DNA of 29,298 bases, taken from assembly GCF_938040115.1 (NCBI RefSeq), contig NZ_CALHXD010000239.1, positions 1 to 29,298 of the forward strand, read 5' to 3'. How positions within the stretch are numbered: the first letter of the stretch is position 1; each line of letters opens with the position of its first letter. This document shows positions 22,222-29,298 of this stretch, piece after piece. Made by a program: the position numbers and the translations under genes. The notes below the pieces were generated by a model, which did not search any database, was not told the DNA's origin, and saw only the letters and a list, made by a program, of their open reading frames with translations. Source of the DNA: an uncultured Campylobacter sp. Its GTDB lineage: Bacteria; Campylobacterota; Campylobacteria; Campylobacterales; Campylobacteraceae.

Positions 22222-22443
22222 TTAAGGCTTAAATTTAAACTCGCCTTTTTCCTTGCTTTGTTCAGACTGCGAGTGGATTTCCCTTTTCATCTGTTCACTT
22301 ACGCTAGGATCGTCTTTTTGTATCTTTTGAAATTTCTTTTTTTCGGTCAAAATTTTCTCAAAATTTTTCGTAGTTTGCTTTTGCACTTCGCTCTCGCAAC
22401 CCGCAAGCAAAAACAAAATCGGAATCAAAAGTAAAAATTTCAT
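22222..22443 (-). CDS. Small lipoprotein
   Basis: 73 residues from ATG 22441-22443, chosen because a lipoprotein signal then starts properly (MKFLLLIPILFLLAGC, lipobox LAGC, Cys16 the lipidation site) and AAGGG lies 8 nt upstream. A frame reaching 22494 would bury the signal and overlap serA. The mature part is ~58 residues, charged and probably helical (QKQTTKNFEKILTEKKKFQK), without known motifs. It is exported and anchored to a membrane; function unknown. It follows serA closely and may be cotranscribed. Confidence 0.75.
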   Translation of the reverse strand: MKFLLLIPILFLLAGCESEVQKQTTKNFEKILTEKKKFQKIQKDDPSVSEQMKREIHSQSEQSKEKGEFKFKP

Positions 22444-22486
22444 ACTCAAACCCTTCTTAAATTTATGCCCCAATTCGGGCTTAAAT

Positions 22487-24064
22487 TTAGACAACTGCGT
22501 ACTTTGCCCATACGCAAACGTCTAGATCGTTTAGCTTAGCCAGCGTCTCTTTGGTTATTTTTTCATCCACAAGCACGACCGCAAGCGCCATACCGTGATC
22601 ATCGCGTCCTAGGCGGAAGTCGGCGATATTGATCTTCTCTTCGGCGAGGATAGATGAAATTTTAGCGATAACGCCCGGAACGTCGTTGTTTTTAAAGATA
22701 ATCATCTTGCCTTTAGGCTTAAAGTCTGTTTTAAAGCCGTTTATCGTCACGATGCGTTGCTGATTTTCGCCAAACACCGTTCCGCCGATCGTTACGACAT
22801 CATTTTCGGTCGTGATGCGAACGGTGATTTTATTTTTGAAAATACTATTGCCGCCGACGGTGCTCTCTGTCGTTATGCCTTTTTCGTCGCACAAAAATTT
22901 AGCGTTTACGTAGTTTATCGTATCGCCCAAGCTCTCTTTTAAAGCGCCTACGATCGCAAAGGTAAGCATGGAATTTGCGTACTCGCTGATAGGGCCGTGC
23001 GTCTCGATGCGGATGGCTTTGATCGCTTTTTTGTTGATCTGAGCGGCGAGGAAGGCCATCTTGCTCGTAAGCTCGATATAAGGCTCCACAAAAGGCGGTA
23101 GATCTTCCGTTTTTATCGGCAAATTTAGCGCGCTAGGATAGCTGATGCCGCGAGCTGCCGAGATAGCCTGCTCGGCTGCGGCGATAGCGATATTGGCCTG
23201 AGACTCCAGCGTATTTGCGCCAAGGTGCGGCGTGACGCTGACGTTATTTAACTCAAGTAGCGGATGATCCGTCGCCGGCTCCTTCTCAAACACGTCGATA
23301 CCAGCAAACGCTATCTTGCCGCTTTTTAGGCCGTTATACAGAGCCTCTTCGTTGTAAAGGCCGCCGCGAGCGCAGTTTATGAGGCGCACGCCGTCCTTCA
23401 TCTTTGCGATCTCCGCTTCGCCGATCATGTTTACGGTTTCTTTATTTTTAGGAGTGTGTATGGTGATGAAATCGCACGCAAGGATATCGTCGAAATTTCG
23501 CGTATAAACGCCGCCCATATCGGTTACTTTCGACGGATCGATATATGGATCATAAGCAACGATTTGCATACCGAAAGCCGCAGCCCTAACCGCTACGCGA
23601 GAGCCGATGTTGCCAAAGCCGATGACGCCTAGAGTCTTGTTAAAAAGCTCAACGCCGTACCATTTCTCGCGTTTCCAAATTCGGTCGATTTTTAGGTCGT
23701 TGTGAGCGTACGGAAACGAGCGAGCGGCAGCTAACATATGAGCCATCGTTAGCTCTACCGCGGCGATCGTGTTTGCCGTAGGGACGTTCATCGCGATTAT
23801 GCCGCGTTTTGAGCAGCCGTCGATATCTACGTTATCTACGCCCACGCCCGCGCGCACGAGAGCTTTTAGATTTTTGGCCGCATTTAAAAACGCCTCGCCG
23901 ACTTCGGTCGAGCTTCGCGTGATGGCCACGTCAGCCTCGCCTAAGATATCCAAAAGCTTATCTTTGGGTACGTTTACTGCGTCGATTACTTTTATATCCT
24001 CTTCGCGATTTAAAATTTCAAAGCCGACTTTATGTATTGCGTCGCACACTATTATCGTTTTCAT
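22487..24064 (-). CDS. serA: D-3-phosphoglycerate dehydrogenase
   Basis: 525 residues, the long form. It makes 3-phosphohydroxypyruvate, the first step of serine synthesis. The NAD-binding loop is GVIGFGNIGSR (149-154 the GxGxxG). Catalytic Arg233 is in NCARGGLYNEE, Glu262 in DVFEKEP and His280 in VTPHLGANT. A ~130-residue intervening domain and a C-terminal ACT domain (IIFKNNDVPGVIAKISSILA) follow, typical for type 1 enzymes with allosteric or structural regulation. The ATG overlaps the stop of the membrane-protein gene by 4 nt, with AAGGAG 9 nt upstream. It sits in the conserved order seen at Cj0891c. Confidence 0.97.
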   Translation of the reverse strand: MKTIIVCDAIHKVGFEILNREEDIKVIDAVNVPKDKLLDILGEADVAITRSSTEVGEAFLNAAKNLKALVRAGVGVDNVDIDGCSKRGIIAMNVPTANTIAAVELTMAHMLAAARSFPYAHNDLKIDRIWKREKWYGVELFNKTLGVIGFGNIGSRVAVRAAAFGMQIVAYDPYIDPSKVTDMGGVYTRNFDDILACDFITIHTPKNKETVNMIGEAEIAKMKDGVRLINCARGGLYNEEALYNGLKSGKIAFAGIDVFEKEPATDHPLLELNNVSVTPHLGANTLESQANIAIAAAEQAISAARGISYPSALNLPIKTEDLPPFVEPYIELTSKMAFLAAQINKKAIKAIRIETHGPISEYANSMLTFAIVGALKESLGDTINYVNAKFLCDEKGITTESTVGGNSIFKNKITVRITTENDVVTIGGTVFGENQQRIVTINGFKTDFKPKGKMIIFKNNDVPGVIAKISSILAEEKINIADFRLGRDDHGMALAVVLVDEKITKETLAKLNDLDVCVWAKYAVV

Positions 24065-24546
24065 AGCTTGATCTCCTTGAAAGTTGAGCGTATATCGTAC
24101 GCTTTAAGTTCGTTTATAACGCGATCTAAAACGCCGCCGTCTTGCGTGTTTATGTAAATTAAATTTTGTGAATTTTCTTTTACTACACTAAAATCTACGG
24201 GTATGTTTTTTAATGTTTGAGTAAGGCAGAACATCGAGTATATATCGTTTTTATCGATCACTAACTGATAGGCCGTTTTTAGGACTGTTTTTGACTCGTC
24301 TTTAAATTCTATAAATATCTCATTGCTTGCCAAAGCATATTTTTTAGGAGCCAAATTTGCCATTTCACCAACCCAAGAAGTAGGGCCAGTAGTCAAATTT
24401 TGCTCCTTGTTATTTTGTGATATTTGTAGCTCCGCAGGCACAGGCTCTTTTAAATTTACGTCCGCGTACTTATACAGCAAAGTGCCACATACGCAGACGA
24501 AAATCAGCAAAAAAGCAATCGCGCCCCAGAACAAATATCGCTTCAT
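24061..24546 (-). CDS. Single-pass membrane protein between rpsA and serA
   Basis: 161 residues. The N-terminal anchor is RYLFWGAIAFLLIFVCVCGT, with the rest outside the cytoplasm by the positive-inside rule. The middle region (LAPKKYALASNEIFIEFKDE) and C-terminal part (IPVDFSVVKENSQNLIYINT) look like a small alpha/beta domain. I do not recognise a family. Its position between rpsA and serA matches the putative periplasmic protein at that point in C. jejuni (Cj0892c). The start is 4 nt from the rpsA stop and the stop overlaps serA, so it is part of one operon. Confidence 0.8.
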   Translation of the reverse strand: MKRYLFWGAIAFLLIFVCVCGTLLYKYADVNLKEPVPAELQISQNNKEQNLTTGPTSWVGEMANLAPKKYALASNEIFIEFKDESKTVLKTAYQLVIDKNDIYSMFCLTQTLKNIPVDFSVVKENSQNLIYINTQDGGVLDRVINELKAYDIRSTFKEIKL

Positions 24547-24550
24547 TTAC

Positions 24551-26221
24551 TTATGATAGCTGTTCTTTAATAATATCGCCCAAAGTAACCTTATCGTCGC
24601 TATTTATCTCGTTTAGCACCTCGCGCTCTTTTTGTCTTGCAAGGCGCCTTACGCTTAGGCGGATTCTATTTTTCTTCTCGTCGATAAAAGCTATCGCAGC
24701 TTCGATATTATCGTTTATGTTTAGGCTTTCAGCGCTTACGCTACCTAGGTCTTCTTTGCGAATGAGCGCATCGACGTTATCGCCGAGCTCTACAAATACG
24801 CCAAAATCTTTAATATCGCGAATTTTACCGGTCACGATGTCGCCTACATTAAATTTCTTCGCATAGGCTTGTACCGGGCTTTGTTTTAGATCTTTTTGGC
24901 TAAGAGAAATTTTTTGCTCGTTAGAGTCGATTTTGATGATTTTTACCTCAACCTCGTCACCTACTTTAAACAAATCTTTGCACTTATCGTTTCTATCCCA
25001 TGAAGCGTCTTCATTGTGAAGCAAGCCCTCAACTGCGCCAATCCTAACAAATGCTCCAAAGTTCGTTACGCTAGTAACTACGCCTTTAGTGACGTCCCCT
25101 TCTTTAAATTGGGCTTTAAATTCGTCAAACGGTTTTTTGAGTAGATTTTTTAGGCTCACTCTTAAGCGGCGATCTTTTGCATCTATCTCGATAACCTCGA
25201 CGTCAAGCTCCTCGCCTTCACTGATGTGATCTTTTGGATTTTTGATATTTTTATCCCATGAAATTTCAGAAATGTGCAAAAAGCCCTCTATGTCGTTGCC
25301 AAGATCCACAAATGCACCATAAGGCTCAATGTTGCTGACTGTTACTTTTATAGTATCGCCCACATCTAGTCCGTCTTTTATCTCTTCCCAAGGATCCGGA
25401 GTTGCAGCCTTGATAGATAGAGAGAGGTGTTTTTTCTCGTTATCGTATTTGATAACTTTTACTAAAACCTTGTCGCCTTCTTTGTAGATAGAGCCCGGAT
25501 TTACCGGTCCTTTATAGCTTATCTCGCTGTAGTGCACGAGCCCATCCACTCCACCTACGTCTACAAACATACCGTAAGTAGTGATTTTCTTAACCACACC
25601 CTCTATCACGTCCGTATTTTCAGCGACTGCAGATATCGCTTCTCTTTTTTTCTTTCTATCTTCGTCAAGCAGTTTTTTTCTTGACACGATAATGCTTTGC
25701 TCGTCTTTGTCTATTTTTATGACTTTTACTTTAAACGACTTTCCTACTACCGCGTTTGCGTCTTTAAAGCCGCCTTGCGAGCGAGGCAAGAAAAACTCGA
25801 TACCGTCGCTGTTTTGAGCAACAAAACCGCCTTTATTTTTACCGATTATTTTTACGTCAAATACGTCTTGATTTTCTTCGTTATATGAGTCTATATAGGC
25901 TTTTACTTTTTCTTTTCTAAGCGCTTTTTTGTGAGAAACGATAGGTTTACCGCCTCTTGAGCCGGTTATTACGACCTTTATAGTATCGCCCGTTTTAAAT
26001 TTAAGCTCTCCGTTTTCATCTTGGATCTCGGAAATATTTAAAATTCCCTCTGATTTTTTACCGACGTTTACAAAAACCTCGTCGCCTTTAATATCGACGA
26101 TTATTCCGTCGCTATCCTCTTCAGTCTTTTTAAAAGACTCCTCTAACATCGCGGCAAAATCGTCGTCTTCGATACCGTCGTTTGCCTTACTAAGCTGAAC
26201 TTTTTTGTTCACCGCAGCCAT
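24551..26221 (-). CDS. rpsA: 30S ribosomal protein S1
   Basis: 556 residues. It holds mRNA on the small subunit. Six S1 domains are seen in order: GIIVDIKGDEVFVNVGKKSE, then FDVKIIGKNKGGFVAQNSDG, EGVVKKITTYGMFVDVGGVD, KVTVSNIEPYGAFVDLGNDI, KGVVTSVTNFGAFVRIGAVE and TGKIRDIKDFGVFVELGDNV. The first two are the divergent ribosome-binding pair, the others bind RNA. The RBS is AAGGAAC before the ATG. The 135-nt gap upstream, to ispH, is AT-rich and may hold a promoter. It lies in the pheT-aroA-ispH-rpsA order. Confidence 0.98.
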   Translation of the reverse strand: MAAVNKKVQLSKANDGIEDDDFAAMLEESFKKTEEDSDGIIVDIKGDEVFVNVGKKSEGILNISEIQDENGELKFKTGDTIKVVITGSRGGKPIVSHKKALRKEKVKAYIDSYNEENQDVFDVKIIGKNKGGFVAQNSDGIEFFLPRSQGGFKDANAVVGKSFKVKVIKIDKDEQSIIVSRKKLLDEDRKKKREAISAVAENTDVIEGVVKKITTYGMFVDVGGVDGLVHYSEISYKGPVNPGSIYKEGDKVLVKVIKYDNEKKHLSLSIKAATPDPWEEIKDGLDVGDTIKVTVSNIEPYGAFVDLGNDIEGFLHISEISWDKNIKNPKDHISEGEELDVEVIEIDAKDRRLRVSLKNLLKKPFDEFKAQFKEGDVTKGVVTSVTNFGAFVRIGAVEGLLHNEDASWDRNDKCKDLFKVGDEVEVKIIKIDSNEQKISLSQKDLKQSPVQAYAKKFNVGDIVTGKIRDIKDFGVFVELGDNVDALIRKEDLGSVSAESLNINDNIEAAIAFIDEKKNRIRLSVRRLARQKEREVLNEINSDDKVTLGDIIKEQLS

Positions 26222-26356
26222 CTTGTTCCTTTTGTATATATTTTGCTTTTAACACAATTAGACTCAATTTTACTTAATATTAACTTATTTGTAGATTAAC
26301 TTGCGAAATTTCAGGGCTAAATTTGAAATTTTGTTTAAAAAGGTAATGAGTATTTA

Positions 26357-27187
26357 TTAAATTTGAAAGCTCTCCAGCTTATCAATCACTTTTTGGATAA
26401 TCCAATCAGGCGTAGAGGCTCCAGCACTCACTCCGCAGAGATTTTTCCCCTCAAACCACGCGCGATCTAGTTCTAACTCATTTTCCACGAGATAGCTATC
26501 CTCGCAGGCGGTTTTTGAGATGAGATAGAGCTGCTTTGTATTTGAGCTATTTTTGCCGCCAACTACGACCATTACGTCAGCTCTAACGGCTAAGTTTTTG
26601 ACCGCTTCTTGGTTTTCAAAAGTAGCGTTGCAAATCGTGTTAAAAACGCGTACCTCTTTTACACGCAACATCAAATAGTTTACGATTTGCATAAATTTTT
26701 CTACTTTACGCGTCGTTTGACTAATGACGGCTACTTTTTGCGCTAGTTTTACGTTCTCTAGCTCGCTCTCTTCTAGCACGACGAAAACCTTGCCGACGGC
26801 GTATGATTTTACGCCCTTTATCTCGGGGTGATTTTCATCGCCGAATATCACGATATCGTAGCCCTCTTTGCTCATTTTTTCGCAAATTTGCTGCGGTTTG
26901 GTCACAAATGGGCATGTAGCATCAATCACCTTTATATCGCTTTTTTTTAGCTCTGCTAGATCGCCTTTTGTGATACCGTGCGTGCGGATGATCGCTTTTT
27001 TTTCGCCGTCAATTTCGTTTATGCCTTCAAGCGTTTTAACATTAAAATTTTTATTTAGGCGGTTTATCTCGTCGTTGTTATGGATGATGGGTCCGATAGT
27101 TACGGCGTCCTTAGCGTTCTCGGCAATTTTTATAGCGCGCTTGACGCCAAAACAAAATCCGTAACTGCTAGCAAGCTCAATCTTCAA
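26357..27187 (-). CDS. ispH: 4-hydroxy-3-methylbut-2-enyl diphosphate reductase
   Basis: 276 residues from TTG 27185-27187, chosen because GGAG lies 6 nt upstream and the product then starts MKIELASSYGFCFGVKR, as in relatives; a longer frame to 27199 lacks an RBS. It is the last step of the MEP isoprenoid pathway. The three cluster cysteines are C12 (GFCFGVKR), C92 (DATCPFV) and C186 (NTICNATFENQ). Further conserved blocks are IGPIIHNNDEINRL and GDENHPEIKG. SAGASTPDWIIQKVID ends the domain. It overlaps the aroA 3' end by 11 nt. Confidence 0.96.
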   Translation of the reverse strand: MKIELASSYGFCFGVKRAIKIAENAKDAVTIGPIIHNNDEINRLNKNFNVKTLEGINEIDGEKKAIIRTHGITKGDLAELKKSDIKVIDATCPFVTKPQQICEKMSKEGYDIVIFGDENHPEIKGVKSYAVGKVFVVLEESELENVKLAQKVAVISQTTRKVEKFMQIVNYLMLRVKEVRVFNTICNATFENQEAVKNLAVRADVMVVVGGKNSSNTKQLYLISKTACEDSYLVENELELDRAWFEGKNLCGVSAGASTPDWIIQKVIDKLESFQI

Positions 27188-28451
27188 CACTAGCTCCAAG
27201 TTGTCTTAAAATCCCGCTAAAATTTGGAAACGAAGTCGCGATAAATTCGCTCTTTTCTATAACCATTCCGCATTTTAGCCCAAGCACCGCAAAGCTCATC
27301 GCGATACGGTGATCACCGTTGCTATCTATAATAGCGCAGTTTGCCTCGCCGCCTTTTACGCTAAAGCCGTCTTCAAATTCTTCGACTTCAAGCCCGCATT
27401 TTCGCAGCCCTTGCACCATGATCGCGATGCGGTCGCTCTCTTTGACGCGAAGCTCTTTTGCGTTTCTTACGCTACTTGTGCCCTGCGCATTTGCAAATGC
27501 GATCGCAAGCGCCGGTACTTCGTCGATCAGCCACGAGATATTTTCACTCAAGTCCACGGCTTTTAGCGGAGCATGCTTTATCTCGATCTCGCCGATACTT
27601 TCGTATGTGCCGGAAGTCTCTTTAAACGTTACTTGCGTGCCCATTTTGGCTAAAATTTTAAAGGCCTCCACGCGCGTTTTATTTAGTAGTATATTTTTTA
27701 GCACGATATGAGAATTTGGGATTATCGCTGCTGCTACGGCAAAGAAAAACGCCGAACTAGGGTCGTTTGGAACGCAAATTTCAAGCGGTTTTAGCGGCGC
27801 GCTCATCGGCTCAACCTTGACGCCGTGCGGTAAAATTTGCAGACTTGCGCCCATACCCTTTAGCATGCGCTCGGTATGATCGCGGCTAAGCTCAGGCTCG
27901 CTAAGCTCGCAGCCGTTGGACTTTAGTCCCGCTAAAATCAGCGCCGATTTTACCTGCGCGGAGGCGATTTTGCTATCAAATTTAAAATACTCCAGCTTCT
28001 TGCCGCGGATCGCCAAAGGCGCATGATCCCCGCCGTTTGCGCCGTCTATCTTAGCTCCGACGCTAATCAGCGGTTTAGCCACGCGCGCCATCGGACGCCG
28101 ATTTAAAAACTCGTCCCCGCTTAGTACGAAAAAACCCTCGCTAGCAGCCAAAAAGCCCATAAAAAGCCTCATCGCCGTGCCCGAGTTTCCGCACTCTAAA
28201 ACAACGCTAGGCTCTTTTAAATTTGCGCTCGGAGTTATGATTAGCTCGCCCTCTTTTTCCTCGATATGCGCGCCCAAATTTTTTACGATCTCTAGCGTAT
28301 TTAGCGTATCCTCGGCCTTTAGATAGTTTTTCACGCGGCTTGGCTTATCGCTTAAAAGCGAAAATATCGCGCATCTATGCGAGATAGATTTATCGGCAGC
28401 GATGTTTTCCAGGCTCGCGCTTATCGGCGTTCTTAATGCGTAAACTTTCAT
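27177..28451 (-). CDS. aroA: 5-enolpyruvylshikimate-3-phosphate synthase
   Basis: 424 residues, shikimate pathway step that joins S3P and PEP. ADKSISHRCAIFSLLSD contains the substrate lysine and SIS loop. LECGNSGTAMRLFMGFLA is the NxGTAxR PEP site. RPMARVAKPLISVGAKIDG, SRDHTERMLKGMG, VPNDPSSAFFF, LIDEVPALAIAFA and KESDRIAIM complete the family set. The Ala after the GT of that site resembles many class II (low-glyphosate-affinity) enzymes. The ATG overlaps the pheT stop by 4 nt. Confidence 0.97.
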   Translation of the reverse strand: MKVYALRTPISASLENIAADKSISHRCAIFSLLSDKPSRVKNYLKAEDTLNTLEIVKNLGAHIEEKEGELIITPSANLKEPSVVLECGNSGTAMRLFMGFLAASEGFFVLSGDEFLNRRPMARVAKPLISVGAKIDGANGGDHAPLAIRGKKLEYFKFDSKIASAQVKSALILAGLKSNGCELSEPELSRDHTERMLKGMGASLQILPHGVKVEPMSAPLKPLEICVPNDPSSAFFFAVAAAIIPNSHIVLKNILLNKTRVEAFKILAKMGTQVTFKETSGTYESIGEIEIKHAPLKAVDLSENISWLIDEVPALAIAFANAQGTSSVRNAKELRVKESDRIAIMVQGLRKCGLEVEEFEDGFSVKGGEANCAIIDSNGDHRIAMSFAVLGLKCGMVIEKSEFIATSFPNFSGILRQLGASVED

Positions 28452-29298
28452 CTTAGTCCGATATTTAAATTTTGCTTTAAAGCGTCCAAAATTTTATCCA
28501 TTATCGCCGCTACTTCCTCGTCTTCAAGCGTTTTTTGTATGTCTTGGAAGTTAAATTTGACGCTGAGACTCACGTCGTCTCCGAGCTTTTCGTCTGAATA
28601 TATATCAACCGGCGCAAATTCTTTTAGGCACTCGATTTTTAGCGCGTTTATGCACTCTTTTATCGCTTCAAATTTCATGGATTTTGGTACGATTAGGCTT
28701 AGGTCTCTACTGATAGCCGGAAATTTCGAGTATGGCTTGACGACCGCACCTTCAAATTTAAGCTTTTCAAACTCTATCTCGCAAAGGTATGTTCGCGGCA
28801 GGTCGCGCGCAGCCTCGACCCGTACGTCTACGCGGCCGATATAGCCCACGCAAACGCCGTTTTGGTAGATTTTAGCTTGTTCAAATTCGCTTAAATATTT
28901 TACGTCGTCGCAGGCTTTTAGTTCAAATTCACCGATCACGTTTCTAACGGCCGTAGCAAAGCCCAAAAAGTCGATATCGGCGGGCTTTGCTCCGTTTAGC
29001 AGGCTAGGTTCTTTTGTCAGTCCGCTAGCTACGAAGCCAAATCTCTCGCTTTGCTCGCCATCCTCGCTAAATACGCTACCGAATTCAAAAATTTTGACCG
29101 ATTTTCGCTGATTTTTTACGTTTCGCTCGGCCGATTTTAGCAAGTGATTTGCAAGCGTCGGCCTTAGTGTGTTTAGCTCACTATTTATCGGGTTGGCTAT
29201 CTCAGCCTTGCAAGGCGCAAAACCGAGCGCCGCTAGCTCGCCGGCGTCGTCAAATACATAATGCACGCTCTCAAAAAATCCGGCAGCGGCGGTTTTTT
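28448..29298 (-). CDS. pheT: Phenylalanyl-tRNA synthetase beta subunit, C-terminal part
   Basis: 283 codons, open to the window edge, so the N-terminal two thirds are outside. It includes the end of the core catalytic-like domain (ANPINSELNTLRPTLANHLL; IFEFGSVF) and the C-terminal ferredoxin-fold anticodon-binding domain (PYSKFPAISRDLSLIVPKSM; LKEFAPVDIYSDEKLGDDVS; FQDIQKTLEDEEVAAIMDKI). It pairs with PheS (not visible; expected just upstream). It is the first visible gene of the minus-strand block and couples to aroA by a 4-nt overlap. Confidence 0.96.
   Translation of the reverse strand, partial: KTAAAGFFESVHYVFDDAGELAALGFAPCKAEIANPINSELNTLRPTLANHLLKSAERNVKNQRKSVKIFEFGSVFSEDGEQSERFGFVASGLTKEPSLLNGAKPADIDFLGFATAVRNVIGEFELKACDDVKYLSEFEQAKIYQNGVCVGYIGRVDVRVEAARDLPRTYLCEIEFEKLKFEGAVVKPYSKFPAISRDLSLIVPKSMKFEAIKECINALKIECLKEFAPVDIYSDEKLGDDVSLSVKFNFQDIQKTLEDEEVAAIMDKILDALKQNLNIGLR

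Noticed and set aside
1..29298. tRNA, rRNA, IS elements or phage genes
   Set aside because: No cloverleaf, rRNA sequence, transposase or phage structural motif was recognised on either strand.

Overview
The window looks like a chromosomal segment of a Campylobacterota bacterium, most likely a moderately GC-rich Campylobacter of the rectus/showae/curvus/gracilis type. Three things support this. The minus-strand block pheT-aroA-ispH-rpsA-(membrane protein)-serA has the same order as the Cj0896c-Cj0891c block I recall from C. jejuni. A FlgS-type flagellar histidine kinase and Hcp-like Sel1 proteins are present. The DNA is saturated with AAATTT-centred words. Genus is inferred from gene content and order; species is not determined. 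Layout, left to right: 1-3.6 kb (minus) holds a decayed membrane-protein gene next to an intact paralogue, a secreted Sel1-type protein and a class V aminotransferase. 3.6-7.3 kb (plus) holds a DUF234/PD-(D/E)XK-like protein translationally coupled to flgS, a nicotinamidase-like cysteine hydrolase and an unknown exported protein. 7.6-9.2 kb (minus) holds an NAD(P)-binding SDR-like protein and a cysteine-paired Hcp-like exported protein. 9.3-10.3 kb is a broken arginase-family gene. 10.4-13.5 kb (minus) is an ABC uptake operon of the sulfonate/nitrate/taurine (NMT1/SsuA) type: substrate-binding protein (frameshifted here), ATPase, permease, and a 203-residue protein resembling a stripped-down [FeFe]-hydrogenase H-cluster domain. 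13.9-17.9 kb is dnaE with a tandemly duplicated OB-type module. 18.2-20.5 kb (minus) holds a GluQ-like aminoacyl-tRNA synthetase homologue with a low-complexity insertion, an RRM protein and a DJ-1/PfpI protein. 20.6-20.9 kb (plus) is a SelW/Rdx-type selenoprotein whose in-frame UGA splits the ORF. 20.9-29.3 kb (minus) holds a frameshifted DUF4304 gene, efp, a small lipoprotein, and the compact housekeeping block serA-membrane protein-rpsA-ispH-aroA-pheT, the last running off the right edge. The housekeeping block is tightly packed (4-nt ATGA overlaps at pheT/aroA and upstream of serA, 11-nt aroA/ispH overlap). The rest is looser, with AAATTT-rich spacers and several broken genes or remnants (1-722, 6437-6515, 9332-10160, 10444-11356, 13649-13873, 20901-21526). 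Some may be real decay and some may be sequencing indels; read-level checks would separate the two. The strongest candidates for new biology are the H-cluster-like protein tied to an ABC transporter and the OB-module duplication in DnaE. The selenoprotein is a known family but is easily lost in annotation.
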